From assembly GCF_900091445.1 (NCBI RefSeq), contig NZ_LT607733.1:2001501-2065500 (forward strand): a stretch of 64,000 bases of DNA. Reading direction: 5' to 3'. The notes beneath the pieces are model-generated. The model did no database searches. It was given only the letters and a program-made list of their open reading frames with translations, and was not told where the DNA came from. Origin of the DNA: Micromonospora echinofusca. Lineage in GTDB: Bacteria > Actinomycetota > Actinomycetes > Mycobacteriales > Micromonosporaceae. Shown here one piece after another: positions 28,346-37,303 of this stretch (the stretch's first letter is position 1; every line of letters begins with the position of its first letter). The position numbers and the translations under genes are program-made.

Positions 28346-28456
28346 ATGGAACTCGACCTCGACGCCCTGCAGTTGCTGCCCGAGCAGCGCGCGGAGAGCC
28401 TCGGCGTGTGCACCGAAACCTGCTGGTGGACCTGCACGTGGACCTCTCCCAACTGA
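28346..28456 (+). CDS. lanA2: Lanthipeptide precursor 2
   Basis: 36 aa, ATG start with GGGAGGTGA 5 nt upstream. The leader MELDLDALQLLPEQ is almost identical to precursor 1 at the nucleotide level, so the genes arose by duplication. Three Cys (22, 26, 30), each in C-x-x-T: CTET, CWWT, CTWT. The tail is SPN. It is the shortest core of the three and very Trp/Thr-rich. Confidence 0.88.
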   Translation: MELDLDALQLLPEQRAESLGVCTETCWWTCTWTSPN

Positions 28457-28494
28457 TCCGACCTGACCGTCACCCAACCCGAAAGGAACCCCTC

Positions 28495-28620
28495 GTGGAA
28501 CTCGACCTCGATGCCCTGCAGCTGCTGCCGGAGACCGAGCCGGTCGCCCTGAGCAGGTGCCAGGTGACCTGCCAGGACACCCCGACCTGCTGGATCACCT
28601 GCTTCATCACCACCGACTGA
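28495..28620 (+). CDS. lanA3: Lanthipeptide precursor 3
   Basis: 41 aa, GTG start after GAAAGGAACC. Leader VELDLDALQLLPE. Four Cys (22, 26, 32, 36), again all in C-x-x-T: CQVT, CQDT, CWIT, CFIT. The C22 and C26 positions are conserved across all three peptides. A PT pair is inserted between the second and third tetrads. It ends TTD. The exporter genes begin 92 nt downstream. Confidence 0.88.
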   Translation: MELDLDALQLLPETEPVALSRCQVTCQDTPTCWITCFITTD

Positions 28621-28712
28621 CGGCAGCCGGCCGCTGGGGTGGGACAGCGGTCCCATCCCACCGGCCGGCCCCGCCGCGCCCCGTACGGACTTCGAGGAAG
28701 GCGTACCGCCGC

Positions 28713-30428
28713 ATGGCCCACCCGCTCACACCCGCCGCATCGCCGTACCGCATGACGGTCGGCGCCGCACCCGGATGGCTGGCCGTGTCCGTGGTAGCCG
28801 CCATCGCCGGCGCACTGACCGCGACCGCACTGCCCGGCGCCCTCGCCCGGGTGGTCGACACGACCCTCGCCGGCGATCCCGACCACAAGGCGCTGGGGTG
28901 GCTGCTCGCTCTGGTCCTGTCAGACGCGGCCGCCGCCCTGCTCGGCACCGTCGCGGCCGCCACCGCCGGGGCCGCCGCGACCGTCGCCGTGCGACGCCGG
29001 CTGATCGACCATCTGCTGACCCTCGGGCTGGCCGGCCCGCGCGCACACCCCGCCGGTGACATCGCCACCCGCGTCACCAGCGGCGTGCCGCCGGTGACCG
29101 GCGCGCTGGCCACGGCGGTCACCGCGTTCGTCAGCCTCGGCACGGCCGCCGTCGCGGTGGTCCTGCTGGCCCGCCTCGACTGGCGTCTCACGGCCACCCT
29201 GCTGCTCACCGTACCCGCCGTGCTCGTACTCATGCGGCTGTTCATGCACCGCGCCGGCGACCTCTTCGCCGCCTACCAGCGGCTGCAGTCCGGCATCGCC
29301 GCACGACTGCTCGACGCCCTCGCCGGAGCCCGCAGCATCCGCGCCGGAGGCACCATCGAACGCGACATCGAGCGGGTCCTCACCCCGCTGCCGCAGCTCA
29401 GCGACACCGGACACGCGCTGTGGCGCCTGCAGCGCGGAGCCGCGTACGGCGTCGGACTGCTGCTGCCGATCGGCCAACTGGCCGTGCTCACCGTCGCCGG
29501 CTTCGGCGTGACGGCCGGGCGGCTCACCCCCGGCGAACTGCTCGCCGCGGGCGGATACACCATGCTCGCCCTGCAGTCCTTCTCCCAGGTGGACACCGTC
29601 ATCGGCCTGGCACACGCCCGCGCCGCCGCGAACCGCCTACGCGAGCTGCTGAGCCTGCCCGACCCGCTCGGCCAGCCGGGCACCCTGCTGCCGCGCCCGA
29701 CCGAGGCCGGGCTGACATTCGAGCAGGTGACCGTGGACGGATCCACCGGGCCCGTGCTCGACAAGCTCGATCTCACGGTGCCCGCCGGGATGTCGGTCGC
29801 GGTCGTGGGCCGTTCGGGGGCCGGCAAGTCGACCCTCGCGCAGCTCGCCGGCCGGCTCGCCGAACCCGACGCGGGACGGGTCCTGCTCGCCGGCGTCGAC
29901 CTGCGCCAACTGGACCCGGCAGCCCTTCGCCGCAGTGTGGCGTACGCCTTCGAACGGCCGGCACTGCTCGGCGGCACGGTGGGCGGACTGCTGCGCCTCG
30001 GACGCCCCGAAGCCACCACGGCCGAGATCGAGGCCGCGGCCCGTGCCGCGCAGGCCCACCGCTTCATCGTCCGGTTGCCCGCCGGCTACGACACCGCGCT
30101 GTCGGCCGTACGGCTCTCCGGCGGGGAGTACCAGCGACTCGGCCTCGCCCGGGCACTGCTGCACGCCTGCCCGCTGACCGTACTCGACGACGCCACGTCC
30201 AGCCTCGACACCGCCACCGAGGTCGAGGTGGGGCGCGCGCTGACCCGCCTGCTGTTCGGCCGGACCAGCCTCGTGGTGGCGCACCGGGCCAGCACGGCGG
30301 CCCGGGCGGATTTCGTCGCCTGGCTCCACGCCGGCCAGGTCCGGGCGCTCGCCCCGCACGCCGAGTTGTGGACCGATCCGCAGTACCGGGCCCTGTTCCA
30401 GGCCGGATCACCCACGGAGGACGCATGA
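28713..30428 (+). CDS. ABC exporter half-transporter 1 (permease-ATPase)
   Basis: 571 aa. An N-terminal membrane domain of about six helices (WLAVSVVAAIAGALTATALP and later segments) is fused to an ABC ATPase. Walker A is GRSGAGKST near residue 367. The signature region is RLSGGEYQRLGLARAL, with Walker B CPLTVLDDATSSLD: Asp replaces the usual catalytic Glu. Such degenerate halves typically pair with a partner. Probable export of the mature lanthipeptide across the membrane. The ATG at 28713 is preceded by CGAGGAAGG. The stop overlaps the next gene (ATGA), consistent with a heterodimer. Confidence 0.9.
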   Translation: MAHPLTPAASPYRMTVGAAPGWLAVSVVAAIAGALTATALPGALARVVDTTLAGDPDHKALGWLLALVLSDAAAALLGTVAAATAGAAATVAVRRRLIDHLLTLGLAGPRAHPAGDIATRVTSGVPPVTGALATAVTAFVSLGTAAVAVVLLARLDWRLTATLLLTVPAVLVLMRLFMHRAGDLFAAYQRLQSGIAARLLDALAGARSIRAGGTIERDIERVLTPLPQLSDTGHALWRLQRGAAYGVGLLLPIGQLAVLTVAGFGVTAGRLTPGELLAAGGYTMLALQSFSQVDTVIGLAHARAAANRLRELLSLPDPLGQPGTLLPRPTEAGLTFEQVTVDGSTGPVLDKLDLTVPAGMSVAVVGRSGAGKSTLAQLAGRLAEPDAGRVLLAGVDLRQLDPAALRRSVAYAFERPALLGGTVGGLLRLGRPEATTAEIEAAARAAQAHRFIVRLPAGYDTALSAVRLSGGEYQRLGLARALLHACPLTVLDDATSSLDTATEVEVGRALTRLLFGRTSLVVAHRASTAARADFVAWLHAGQVRALAPHAELWTDPQYRALFQAGSPTEDA

Positions 30429-32194
30429 GACCCGACACGGGCGGAGAACTTCTGCGCACGGCCCTGCGCGATAGCCGGCCGGCGCTGTGGCGCATCGCCG
30501 GCTGGTCCATGGTGGAGGCGTTGCCGGCGCTGCTCTACGGCGTACTGGTCGCCGCGGCACTCGACCACGGGTTCCTGGCCGGCCGGCCGGCGACCGGCGT
30601 CGCCTACCTGGCGCTGCTTGCCGCCGCCATGATCGCCCGTGCGGCAGCGACCCGGGCGATGTTCCCGTGGTTCGCCGCCATCGTCGAGCCCCTGCGCGAC
30701 CGGCTGGTCCGGGTCGTGGTCACCGGTTCGCTGGGCCGTGCCGTGTGGCACGGCGAACCCGCGGACCCGTCGGCCGTGGCCGGGCTCACCCAACACGTCG
30801 AAACCGTACGGAACCTGATCTCCGCGCTGCTGCGTACCTCCCGGCAGCTGGCCGTCTCCCTGATCGTCACGGTGGTGGGGCTGGCTGCGCTCGCGCCCCG
30901 CGCCCTCGTCCTGGTCCTGCCGCCGCTGGCGGCGGCACTGGCGCTGTTCCGGCGGCAGCTGCGAACCCTCGCCGCGCGGCAGCGCGCGGTGGTGCGGGCC
31001 GACGAGGCCCTGGCGCGCGGGACGGCGGAGGTGTTCGGCGGCATCCGCGACGTCGTGGCCTGCGGCGCCCAACGCACCGCAGCGGCCGACCTGACCCACG
31101 TCGTGGAGGAGCACGGTCGTGCCAGCCGTACCCTCGCCATCGCCGGCGGCATCCGCATCCTCGTGGTGTTGCTGGGCGCGCAGCTGCCGATGGTCGGCGT
31201 GATCGTCGCCGCTCCGTGGCTGACCGGTGCGGGCGGCCTGAGCGCCGGTCAGGTTGTCGGGGTGCTGACCTACCTGGCCTCCAGCCTCGAACCCGCCCTG
31301 CGCTCCCTGGTCACGGTCGTGGGCACCTGGGGTCTACAGCTGGCGGTCACCCTCGGTCGCCTCGCCGCGCAGCAGTCGACGCCGCCTGCCCGTACAGGGC
31401 GCCTGCCGGTGCCGGCCGAAGCCGCCCTGGAGGCGGACGCGGTGACCTTCGCGTACGGGACCACGGAGCCGGTCGTGCAGGACCTGTCCCTGACGCTGCG
31501 CCGGGGTGACCACCTCGCCGTGGTCGGCCCTAGCGGCATCGGCAAGTCCACGGTGGCCGCGATGCTGGCCGGGGTGGCCGCACCGCAGCAGGGTCGGATC
31601 ACGGTGGGCGGCGTGTGTCTGGACGACCTCGACGAGGCGGCGCTGCGTGCCCACGTGAGCCTGGTGCCGCAGGAGGCGTACGTCTTCCGGGCGACGCTGC
31701 GGGAGAACTTCACTGCGCTGCGTCCGGACGCCGGCGACGATGTTCTCGACGAGGCGGTCGACGCCCTGGGCATGCGAGCCCTGGTCGACCGGCTGGGCGG
31801 CTACCACGCCGAGCTGACCGATCCGGACGTGCTTTCCGCCGGGGAGCGGCAACTCGTGGCCGCGGCCCGGGTGTACGTTCACGGCGCCCCCGTCGTGATC
31901 CTGGACGAGGCCACCTGCCACCTCGACCCGCCTGCCGAGGCCCGCGTCGAGGAGGCGTTCGCCGCTCGCGGCGGGACACTCGTCGTCATCGCACATCGCA
32001 TCAGCTCCGCCCTGCGCGCCGACCGGATCCTGCTCCTCGACGGTGGCCGGCCAGTGCTCGGTGGGCACGCCGAGTTGCTGCACTCGGCACCCAGCTACGC
32101 CGACCTGGTCGGTCACTGGATGGATGTACGGCCCCGCACGCCGGACCGGTCTCAGCCCTTGCGGCCCCGGATGGCCACCCCGGCCACGAAGTAG
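30425..32194 (+). CDS. ABC exporter half-transporter 2 (permease-ATPase)
   Basis: 589 aa. About six membrane helices are followed by an ATPase domain with Walker A GPSGIGKST, Q-loop VSLVPQEAYVF, Walker B APVVILDEATCHLD (Glu present) and a switch His in VVIAHRIS. The signature is altered (LSAGERQLVAAAR). It pairs with the preceding half-transporter as a heterodimeric exporter for the lanthipeptides. The last residues (about 570-589, RPRTPDRSQPLRPRMATPAT) look like a tail read from inserted foreign DNA, because the reverse strand there resembles the end of a methyltransferase gene. Confidence 0.9.
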   Translation: MRPDTGGELLRTALRDSRPALWRIAGWSMVEALPALLYGVLVAAALDHGFLAGRPATGVAYLALLAAAMIARAAATRAMFPWFAAIVEPLRDRLVRVVVTGSLGRAVWHGEPADPSAVAGLTQHVETVRNLISALLRTSRQLAVSLIVTVVGLAALAPRALVLVLPPLAAALALFRRQLRTLAARQRAVVRADEALARGTAEVFGGIRDVVACGAQRTAAADLTHVVEEHGRASRTLAIAGGIRILVVLLGAQLPMVGVIVAAPWLTGAGGLSAGQVVGVLTYLASSLEPALRSLVTVVGTWGLQLAVTLGRLAAQQSTPPARTGRLPVPAEAALEADAVTFAYGTTEPVVQDLSLTLRRGDHLAVVGPSGIGKSTVAAMLAGVAAPQQGRITVGGVCLDDLDEAALRAHVSLVPQEAYVFRATLRENFTALRPDAGDDVLDEAVDALGMRALVDRLGGYHAELTDPDVLSAGERQLVAAARVYVHGAPVVILDEATCHLDPPAEARVEEAFAARGGTLVVIAHRISSALRADRILLLDGGRPVLGGHAELLHSAPSYADLVGHWMDVRPRTPDRSQPLRPRMATPATK

Positions 32195-32205
32195 CGCTGG
32201 CGAGG
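32152..32205 (-). pseudogene. Possible SAM-methyltransferase C-terminal scrap
   Basis: The minus strand reads PRQRYFVAGVAIRGRKG and then TGA. This resembles the last residues of small SAM-dependent methyltransferases, but it is only 17 codons and overlaps the end of the transporter gene, so it is weakly supported. It may mark the rearrangement that ended the cluster. Confidence 0.3.
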
Positions 32206-32256
32206 GATGCGCCGGGCACCCTGGCCCGCCGGGTGCGGCCGCCGGCCAGAGACCCG

Positions 32257-32382
32257 CTACTTCACCTTGCGTGTCGAGCGGGCCACGATCGCGTCGTACT
32301 CGGGGTGCTTGCCCAGCCATTCGCCGAGGAACGGGCAGATCGGCACCACCGTCCGCTTCCTGGCCCGAGCGTCGTCCAACTC
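32257..32382 (-). pseudogene. GNAT acetyltransferase C-terminal fragment
   Basis: The minus strand reads ELDDARARKRTVVPICPFLG, then EWLGKHPEYDAIVARSTRKV and a TAG at 32257. The CPF...HPEY pattern is the C-terminus of small GNAT-type N-acetyltransferases of the YjdJ type. The acetyl-CoA-binding part is missing. The fragment lies in the 450-bp gap between the exporter and the SNF2 gene. Confidence 0.6.
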
Positions 32383-32646
32383 TGTCCGGGCAGGGCCCGT
32401 TCGTCAGCTTGCGCTTCGACGTCGGGGCCTCAGCGAGTCCTTCGCGGATCTTCACCTGTGGCTGGCCGGGTTCCTGCCCGGTCTCTGCCTGCTCGCGGCG
32501 GATGACGGTAGACGCTCGATCCAGTCGAACTCACGATCGGCAGGTGCTGCGCCTGTCGCGTCGGCTTCCCGACAGATGCCTTCGGGGAGTCCTGTTCGCG
32601 TAAGGGGTGCACTACGATACCGTCCCTAACCCCCTCGATCTCTGCG

Positions 32647-35325
32647 GTGAGCATGAACAAGACGGAGCGCGAAGAGGTTCGTCGTCTTGCGGCGGACTTC
32701 AGCCAGTGGTGCCACCGTGGCGAGGACGTGCAGAACTGGCACCATACGGTCCAGGAGGCAGCCGACCGCGATGAAGAGAGCCTGCGGTCACGAAGCGTCA
32801 TGGTTGGTCGGGCCGGCCAAGCCGCCTGGCGCGTACTCACCCTCCGGAGAAGTGACGCCGACGTCCTCAGGCGCCTCTGGGAGCGCGCCACCCTCCCCGC
32901 TCTGACCGCTGCCGACCGTACGCTGCTGCACCTGCTCACTGTGGACGGGCCCCGCGCCGTCACCGAGGTCGCACCGATGCTCGGGGTGCGCCGCTTCTTC
33001 ACCGGGTCGGCGAAGAAGCAATCGGCAGACATGGCCGGCGAGTTCCTGCGCCGTCACCATGCGGCGTTCCTCCGGAGCGACGGACCTGGTCGACTGGAAC
33101 GGCTCGGCGCCTTCACCGCGCCCGTAGATCCTCGACGGCTCGGGTTCCAGTCGCTGCTCGACCCCGCACTTCGCTTCGACCTCGTCTCCGGGCAGACCGC
33201 CCCGGCACCCGAGATCCTGGACCGGCCGGTCATCGATGGGCTGCCGGAAGCGCTGGACGCCATCGCGAACGTCGTCGCAGGCGAAGCTTCGTACAGGTCG
33301 GCGGCCCGCGACGCCGGTGAGAAGGTGAGACGCGCCGACGTCCAACGGATCCTGCACGAGATGCCGGTGGACGCGTTGAAGAGTGCTACCCGCGATCGCC
33401 TCCGGCTGGGGCCACTCTACGCAGAGGGGATCAAGACGGTGCAGGAAGTCCTGGACTGCGGCTGGTCCCTCCAAGCGCTGCCGGGGGTCGGCGAAACCTC
33501 AGCTCGGCGCATGCTCGGCGCAGCACAGACCCTCAGGCAGACGACCTACGACGAGATGCCAGTGCGCATCGACGTCAACCATCGTCACCCCGAAACCACC
33601 CAGCTGCTGCGCTGCCTCGCCGAATGGGACTCGTGCCGGCAGACCCGAGGTGCGGCAGCGGACCTCGAGCGCGCATCGGAACTCGCACCGCTGCGAGCAG
33701 CAATCGACAGCGGGACCACTCACCTGCTCGTGATTCCGGCCAGGCAACTCGCCGTCGCTGGACTCACCGAGAGCATCCAGATCGTCAAACGGCGAGCCGA
33801 ACTGCTGGGCATGTCGTCCGCATCGGGCCGGAGGAACGTCGGCGCGGACCCGTGGGACGACTTCCTCGCCCGACCCGCCGACTACTTCGCCATGCTCGCC
33901 GAGCTGGGGTTCGCCACCGAGGACGAGAACGCGTCGCACGGCGACCTCCCCGAAGAGATCATTCAGGCGGTACGCGACCAGGCGCTCAACGGCGAGCACC
34001 TGACGGCGTCGCTGCGCGGCTACCAGAGCTTCGGAGCCCGCTTCGCCCTCGTGCAGCGCAAGGTCATCATCGGGGACGAGATGGGCCTCGGCAAGACCGT
34101 CGAGGCGATCGCGGTCCTCGCGCACCTGCGCAGCAGAGGCAAGACCCACTTCCTGGTGGTATGTCCGGCAGCAGTGGTGACCAACTGGATCCGCGAGGTC
34201 GCCGCCAAGTCGAAGCTGCGAGCATGCCGAGTCCATGGAACGGAACGCGCACGTGCAGCCCGAGCGTGGATGCGCGATGGCGGGGTTGCCATCACCACGT
34301 ACGAGACGCTGGCGTGGTGGGAACCCGCGCTGCGGGACCTGCGCGACCTGGCCTGTGTCGTCGTCGACGAGGCCCACTACATCAAGAACCCTCAAGCGCA
34401 GCGGACGATCCGGACCAAGCGACTCGTCGCCAGATCGGAACGTGCGATCCTGCTCACCGGCACGCCGTTGGAGAACAAGGTCGACGAGTTCCGCAACTTG
34501 GCCTCCTACGTACGCCCGGACCTGACCGTGGACGCCGGCGACTTGTCGCCGCGGACGTTCCGCCGGCAGATCGCGCCGGCGTACCTGCGCCGAAACCAGG
34601 AGGACGTGCTGACCGAACTCCCGGAGCTCATCGAGATCGAGGAATGGTTGCCGCTCTCCGGTGCGGACGGCTCGCGGTATCGGGGCGCGGTCGAGCGCGG
34701 GAACTTCATGGAGATGCGCCAAGCGGCAATGCTCGAAGGATCCCAGTCGACCAAGATGCAGCGCCTGATCGAGATCGTCCGCGAAGCGGAAGAGAACGAA
34801 CGCCGGGTCATTGTGTTCTCCCACTTCAGGGATGTTCTCTCCCTCGTGGCCAGGTCGTTGCCTGGGCCGGTGTTCGGGCCACTCACGGGCTCCGTGCCAG
34901 CCGGCCAACGTCAGCAGATGGTGGACCAGTTCTCGTCCGCCAGGCACGGAGCCGTGCTCGTGGCCCAGATCGTGGCCGGCGGCGTCGGACTCAACATCCA
35001 GTCCGCGTCCGTCGTCGTCATCTGTGAACCGCAGCTCAAGCCGACGACCGAGGCGCAGGCCATCGCCCGCGCGCACCGCATGGGACAGGTGCAGTCAGTG
35101 CAGGTCCACCGGCTGCTGTCCGAGGACGGCGTCGACCAGCGAATCACCGAACTGCTGGCGCGGAAGAAGCGGATCTTCGACGAGTTCGCCCGGGTCAGCG
35201 ACATGGCCGACTCGAGCCCGGAGGCCGTGGATCTGTCCGAGGCGGAGCTCGTCCGAGAGGTCCTGGCTGCCGAGCGCCAGCGCCTCTTCGAGGATGCATC
35301 TGCCAAGACCGTCGGAGTTGAGTGA
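32647..35325 (+). CDS. SNF2-family DEAD/DEAH helicase
   Basis: 892 aa. The N-terminal ~300 residues are unrecognised apart from a helix-hairpin-helix-like LQALPGVGETSARRML near 280-295. The SNF2 motor follows: motif I GDEMGLGKT near residue 478, DEAH box VVDEAHYIKN near 577, TGTPLENK, then the helicase C domain with VIVFSHFRDVL, GGVGLNIQSA and ARAHRMGQ. It is a dsDNA translocase or remodeller. The start is GTG 32647 or ATG 32653. A McrB/McrC pair follows on the same strand, suggesting a restriction-type defence operon in which this protein moves DNA. Confidence 0.9.
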   Translation: MSMNKTEREEVRRLAADFSQWCHRGEDVQNWHHTVQEAADRDEESLRSRSVMVGRAGQAAWRVLTLRRSDADVLRRLWERATLPALTAADRTLLHLLTVDGPRAVTEVAPMLGVRRFFTGSAKKQSADMAGEFLRRHHAAFLRSDGPGRLERLGAFTAPVDPRRLGFQSLLDPALRFDLVSGQTAPAPEILDRPVIDGLPEALDAIANVVAGEASYRSAARDAGEKVRRADVQRILHEMPVDALKSATRDRLRLGPLYAEGIKTVQEVLDCGWSLQALPGVGETSARRMLGAAQTLRQTTYDEMPVRIDVNHRHPETTQLLRCLAEWDSCRQTRGAAADLERASELAPLRAAIDSGTTHLLVIPARQLAVAGLTESIQIVKRRAELLGMSSASGRRNVGADPWDDFLARPADYFAMLAELGFATEDENASHGDLPEEIIQAVRDQALNGEHLTASLRGYQSFGARFALVQRKVIIGDEMGLGKTVEAIAVLAHLRSRGKTHFLVVCPAAVVTNWIREVAAKSKLRACRVHGTERARAARAWMRDGGVAITTYETLAWWEPALRDLRDLACVVVDEAHYIKNPQAQRTIRTKRLVARSERAILLTGTPLENKVDEFRNLASYVRPDLTVDAGDLSPRTFRRQIAPAYLRRNQEDVLTELPELIEIEEWLPLSGADGSRYRGAVERGNFMEMRQAAMLEGSQSTKMQRLIEIVREAEENERRVIVFSHFRDVLSLVARSLPGPVFGPLTGSVPAGQRQQMVDQFSSARHGAVLVAQIVAGGVGLNIQSASVVVICEPQLKPTTEAQAIARAHRMGQVQSVQVHRLLSEDGVDQRITELLARKKRIFDEFARVSDMADSSPEAVDLSEAELVREVLAAERQRLFEDASAKTVGVE

Positions 35326-36044
35326 CGGAACGGTCGCCGGCAGCTCGCGTGCTTCCGGTAGATGCCTCACGTCGCTGCCCTGGCGCGCAGGCAGGAGACG
35401 GGCCCAGCACAGCACGGCCGGGGCTGTCACAGACGCGGACACCGAATGGTGCCGTCCTGACGAAACTAGGAGAAAGAGCGGCCGTGATCGACGCTACGAC
35501 CGAGCACATCATCAACGACGAGCGGCGGGCTTTTGGCCTGCGGTTCGTGCAGTCGCGGCGTGATGCGGAGGAAGCGGCGCGGCGGTACATCAATCAGCAT
35601 CTCGGCTTCATGTCCACCGAGCAGATCATCGATCTCGGTCGTCTGTTCAACCAGCATGAAAAGGCAGGGCGCACTCGATTCGACCGCTTCACGCCAGGCT
35701 TCACCGGCGCGATCATGGCCAAGCTCGGCCGAAACCCGAGGCGCTTCAACCAGACGCTCGTACCGCTCTGGCGTGGATCGATCGAAGACGCGCTGAAGGT
35801 GCTGGGCCAGATGTTCCGAGACCGCTCGATCCTGCCCGGTGCCGGATCGTCACTGCCGAGCTTCCTGCTCTACCTCCGCGACCCCGAGCGGTTCGGCATA
35901 TGCATCAACGCGACCATGGACGGTCTGGCGACCGAGACAGGAGCGTCGTACCGAGCGGACAGCCTGGCTAGCTATGAGAGGGTGGTTCGGAAGGGCATGT
36001 CCGGTTGTGGGTTTGGCCGCGGGGTAGAGGTCCTGCCCGTGGGG

Positions 36045-36464
36045 CTATGCGGCTGGCGGTGGCGAGGCGAGGGTGAACAGGCCGGCCTCGGGTTCGGTCA
36101 GGATCTGGCGGGCGACGAGGCGTTTGAGCTTGGCGCGGAGATTCTCGGTGTCCTTGGTGGTGGTGTCGGTGCCGAGGGCGTGGCAGATGTCCTTGGCGCG
36201 CATCGGTGCGGTGGCGGAGTGGAACACGGCGAGGATCTGCTGGTAAGCGGGGCTGGCGACGGTCGCGTCTGTGGGTGCCGCCGGGTCGGCGTGGCCGGTC
36301 AGGCTGAGCAGCGTCTTGCGGGTGATGGCGAGTTCGGCCAGCTCGGTCTCGGCTGTGGTGAGCTGGTCGGTGAGGGTGGCGATCTGCTCGCGGAGCCGCT
36401 CTGCGGTGATGCCGGCGGCGGTCTCGCGTTCGGTGAGCAGGTCCAGCAGCGGCGGTCGGGTCAC
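36045..36464 (-). CDS. IS-encoded accessory protein, coiled coil plus winged-helix-like domain
   Basis: 139 aa. GTG start at 36464 overlaps the transposase stop. Residues about 8-45 form a coiled coil (ERLREQIATLTDQLTTAETE). The second half (AYQQILAVFHSATAPMRAKD, LRAKLKRLVARQILTEPEAG) looks like a winged helix. Not a standard part of IS5 elements. It may aid or regulate transposition, or be a passenger. Confidence 0.65.
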   Translation of the reverse strand: MTRPPLLDLLTERETAAGITAERLREQIATLTDQLTTAETELAELAITRKTLLSLTGHADPAAPTDATVASPAYQQILAVFHSATAPMRAKDICHALGTDTTTKDTENLRAKLKRLVARQILTEPEAGLFTLASPPPAA

Positions 36465-37303
36465 CGTTGGTGGCCCGGGTCGCGCCAGGACGCGGTGGTG
36501 GTGCCGGTCAACCGGCGGACCAGGTTCGCCGTCGAGGCCCACCATGTGCGTGACACCGCCGAGGCGGGTCGGCTCTCGTACTCGCGGACCAGACGGCGGT
36601 GCAGCATCAGCGTGCCATTGGTCTGCTCCACCACCCACCGGCGTGCGATCGGCACGAACCCGGCGGCCGTGTCGGTGCGCTTGACCTGTTCGACGTCGAT
36701 ACCGTTCACCGCTCCGTGGATCTGCACGTCGTCTTTGAACCCGGCGTCGACCCATGCCTTGGTCACCGTCGGGGTGTGGGCCACGACGTTGTCCAGCAGT
36801 CGTACGCCGATCGCGTTGTCGGTGACCGACGCGGCGGTGACCACCACCGCGATGATCAACCCTAGGGCGTCCACCGCGAGGCCCCGTTTACGGCCCGGGA
36901 CCTTTTTCGCGGCGTCCTTGCCGGTCGTGGCGGCCGGGACGTGGTTGGCGGCCCGGATCGACTGGGTGTCCAGCACCACCGCGGTCGGGTCCTCCCGCCG
37001 GCCGGCCCGCTCCCTCGCCTGGCAGCGCAACAGATCATGAATCACTTGGTCCGTGCCGTCATCGCGCCACAGGGCGAAGTAGTAGTAGGTGGCCGACTTC
37101 GGGGGCAGGTCGTGCGGCAGGTACGCCCACTGACAACCGGTCCGATTCTGGTAGAAGATCGAATTCACGATCTCCCGCAACTCGTAGCGGCCCTGATGCC
37201 CCGACACCGACGGATGCCGGTCTTTCCACGCCTGCAGGAACGGTCCGACCACCGCCCACTGGTCGTCGGTCAGGTCACTCGGGTACGCCGCACGCTCGCC
37301 CAT
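36461..37303 (-). CDS. IS5-family transposase
   Basis: 280 aa. The N-terminal YPSDLTDDQWAVVGPFLQ region is the usual DUF4096-type start. The DDE domain follows: VVLDTQSIRAANH (first Asp), KAWVDAGFKDD (second Asp), RRWVVEQTNGTLMLHRRLVR (Glu). The ATG at 37303 begins MGERAAYPSDL. The frame is intact. The stop overlaps the accessory gene (GTGA). Confidence 0.93.
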   Translation of the reverse strand: MGERAAYPSDLTDDQWAVVGPFLQAWKDRHPSVSGHQGRYELREIVNSIFYQNRTGCQWAYLPHDLPPKSATYYYFALWRDDGTDQVIHDLLRCQARERAGRREDPTAVVLDTQSIRAANHVPAATTGKDAAKKVPGRKRGLAVDALGLIIAVVVTAASVTDNAIGVRLLDNVVAHTPTVTKAWVDAGFKDDVQIHGAVNGIDVEQVKRTDTAAGFVPIARRWVVEQTNGTLMLHRRLVREYESRPASAVSRTWWASTANLVRRLTGTTTASWRDPGHQR

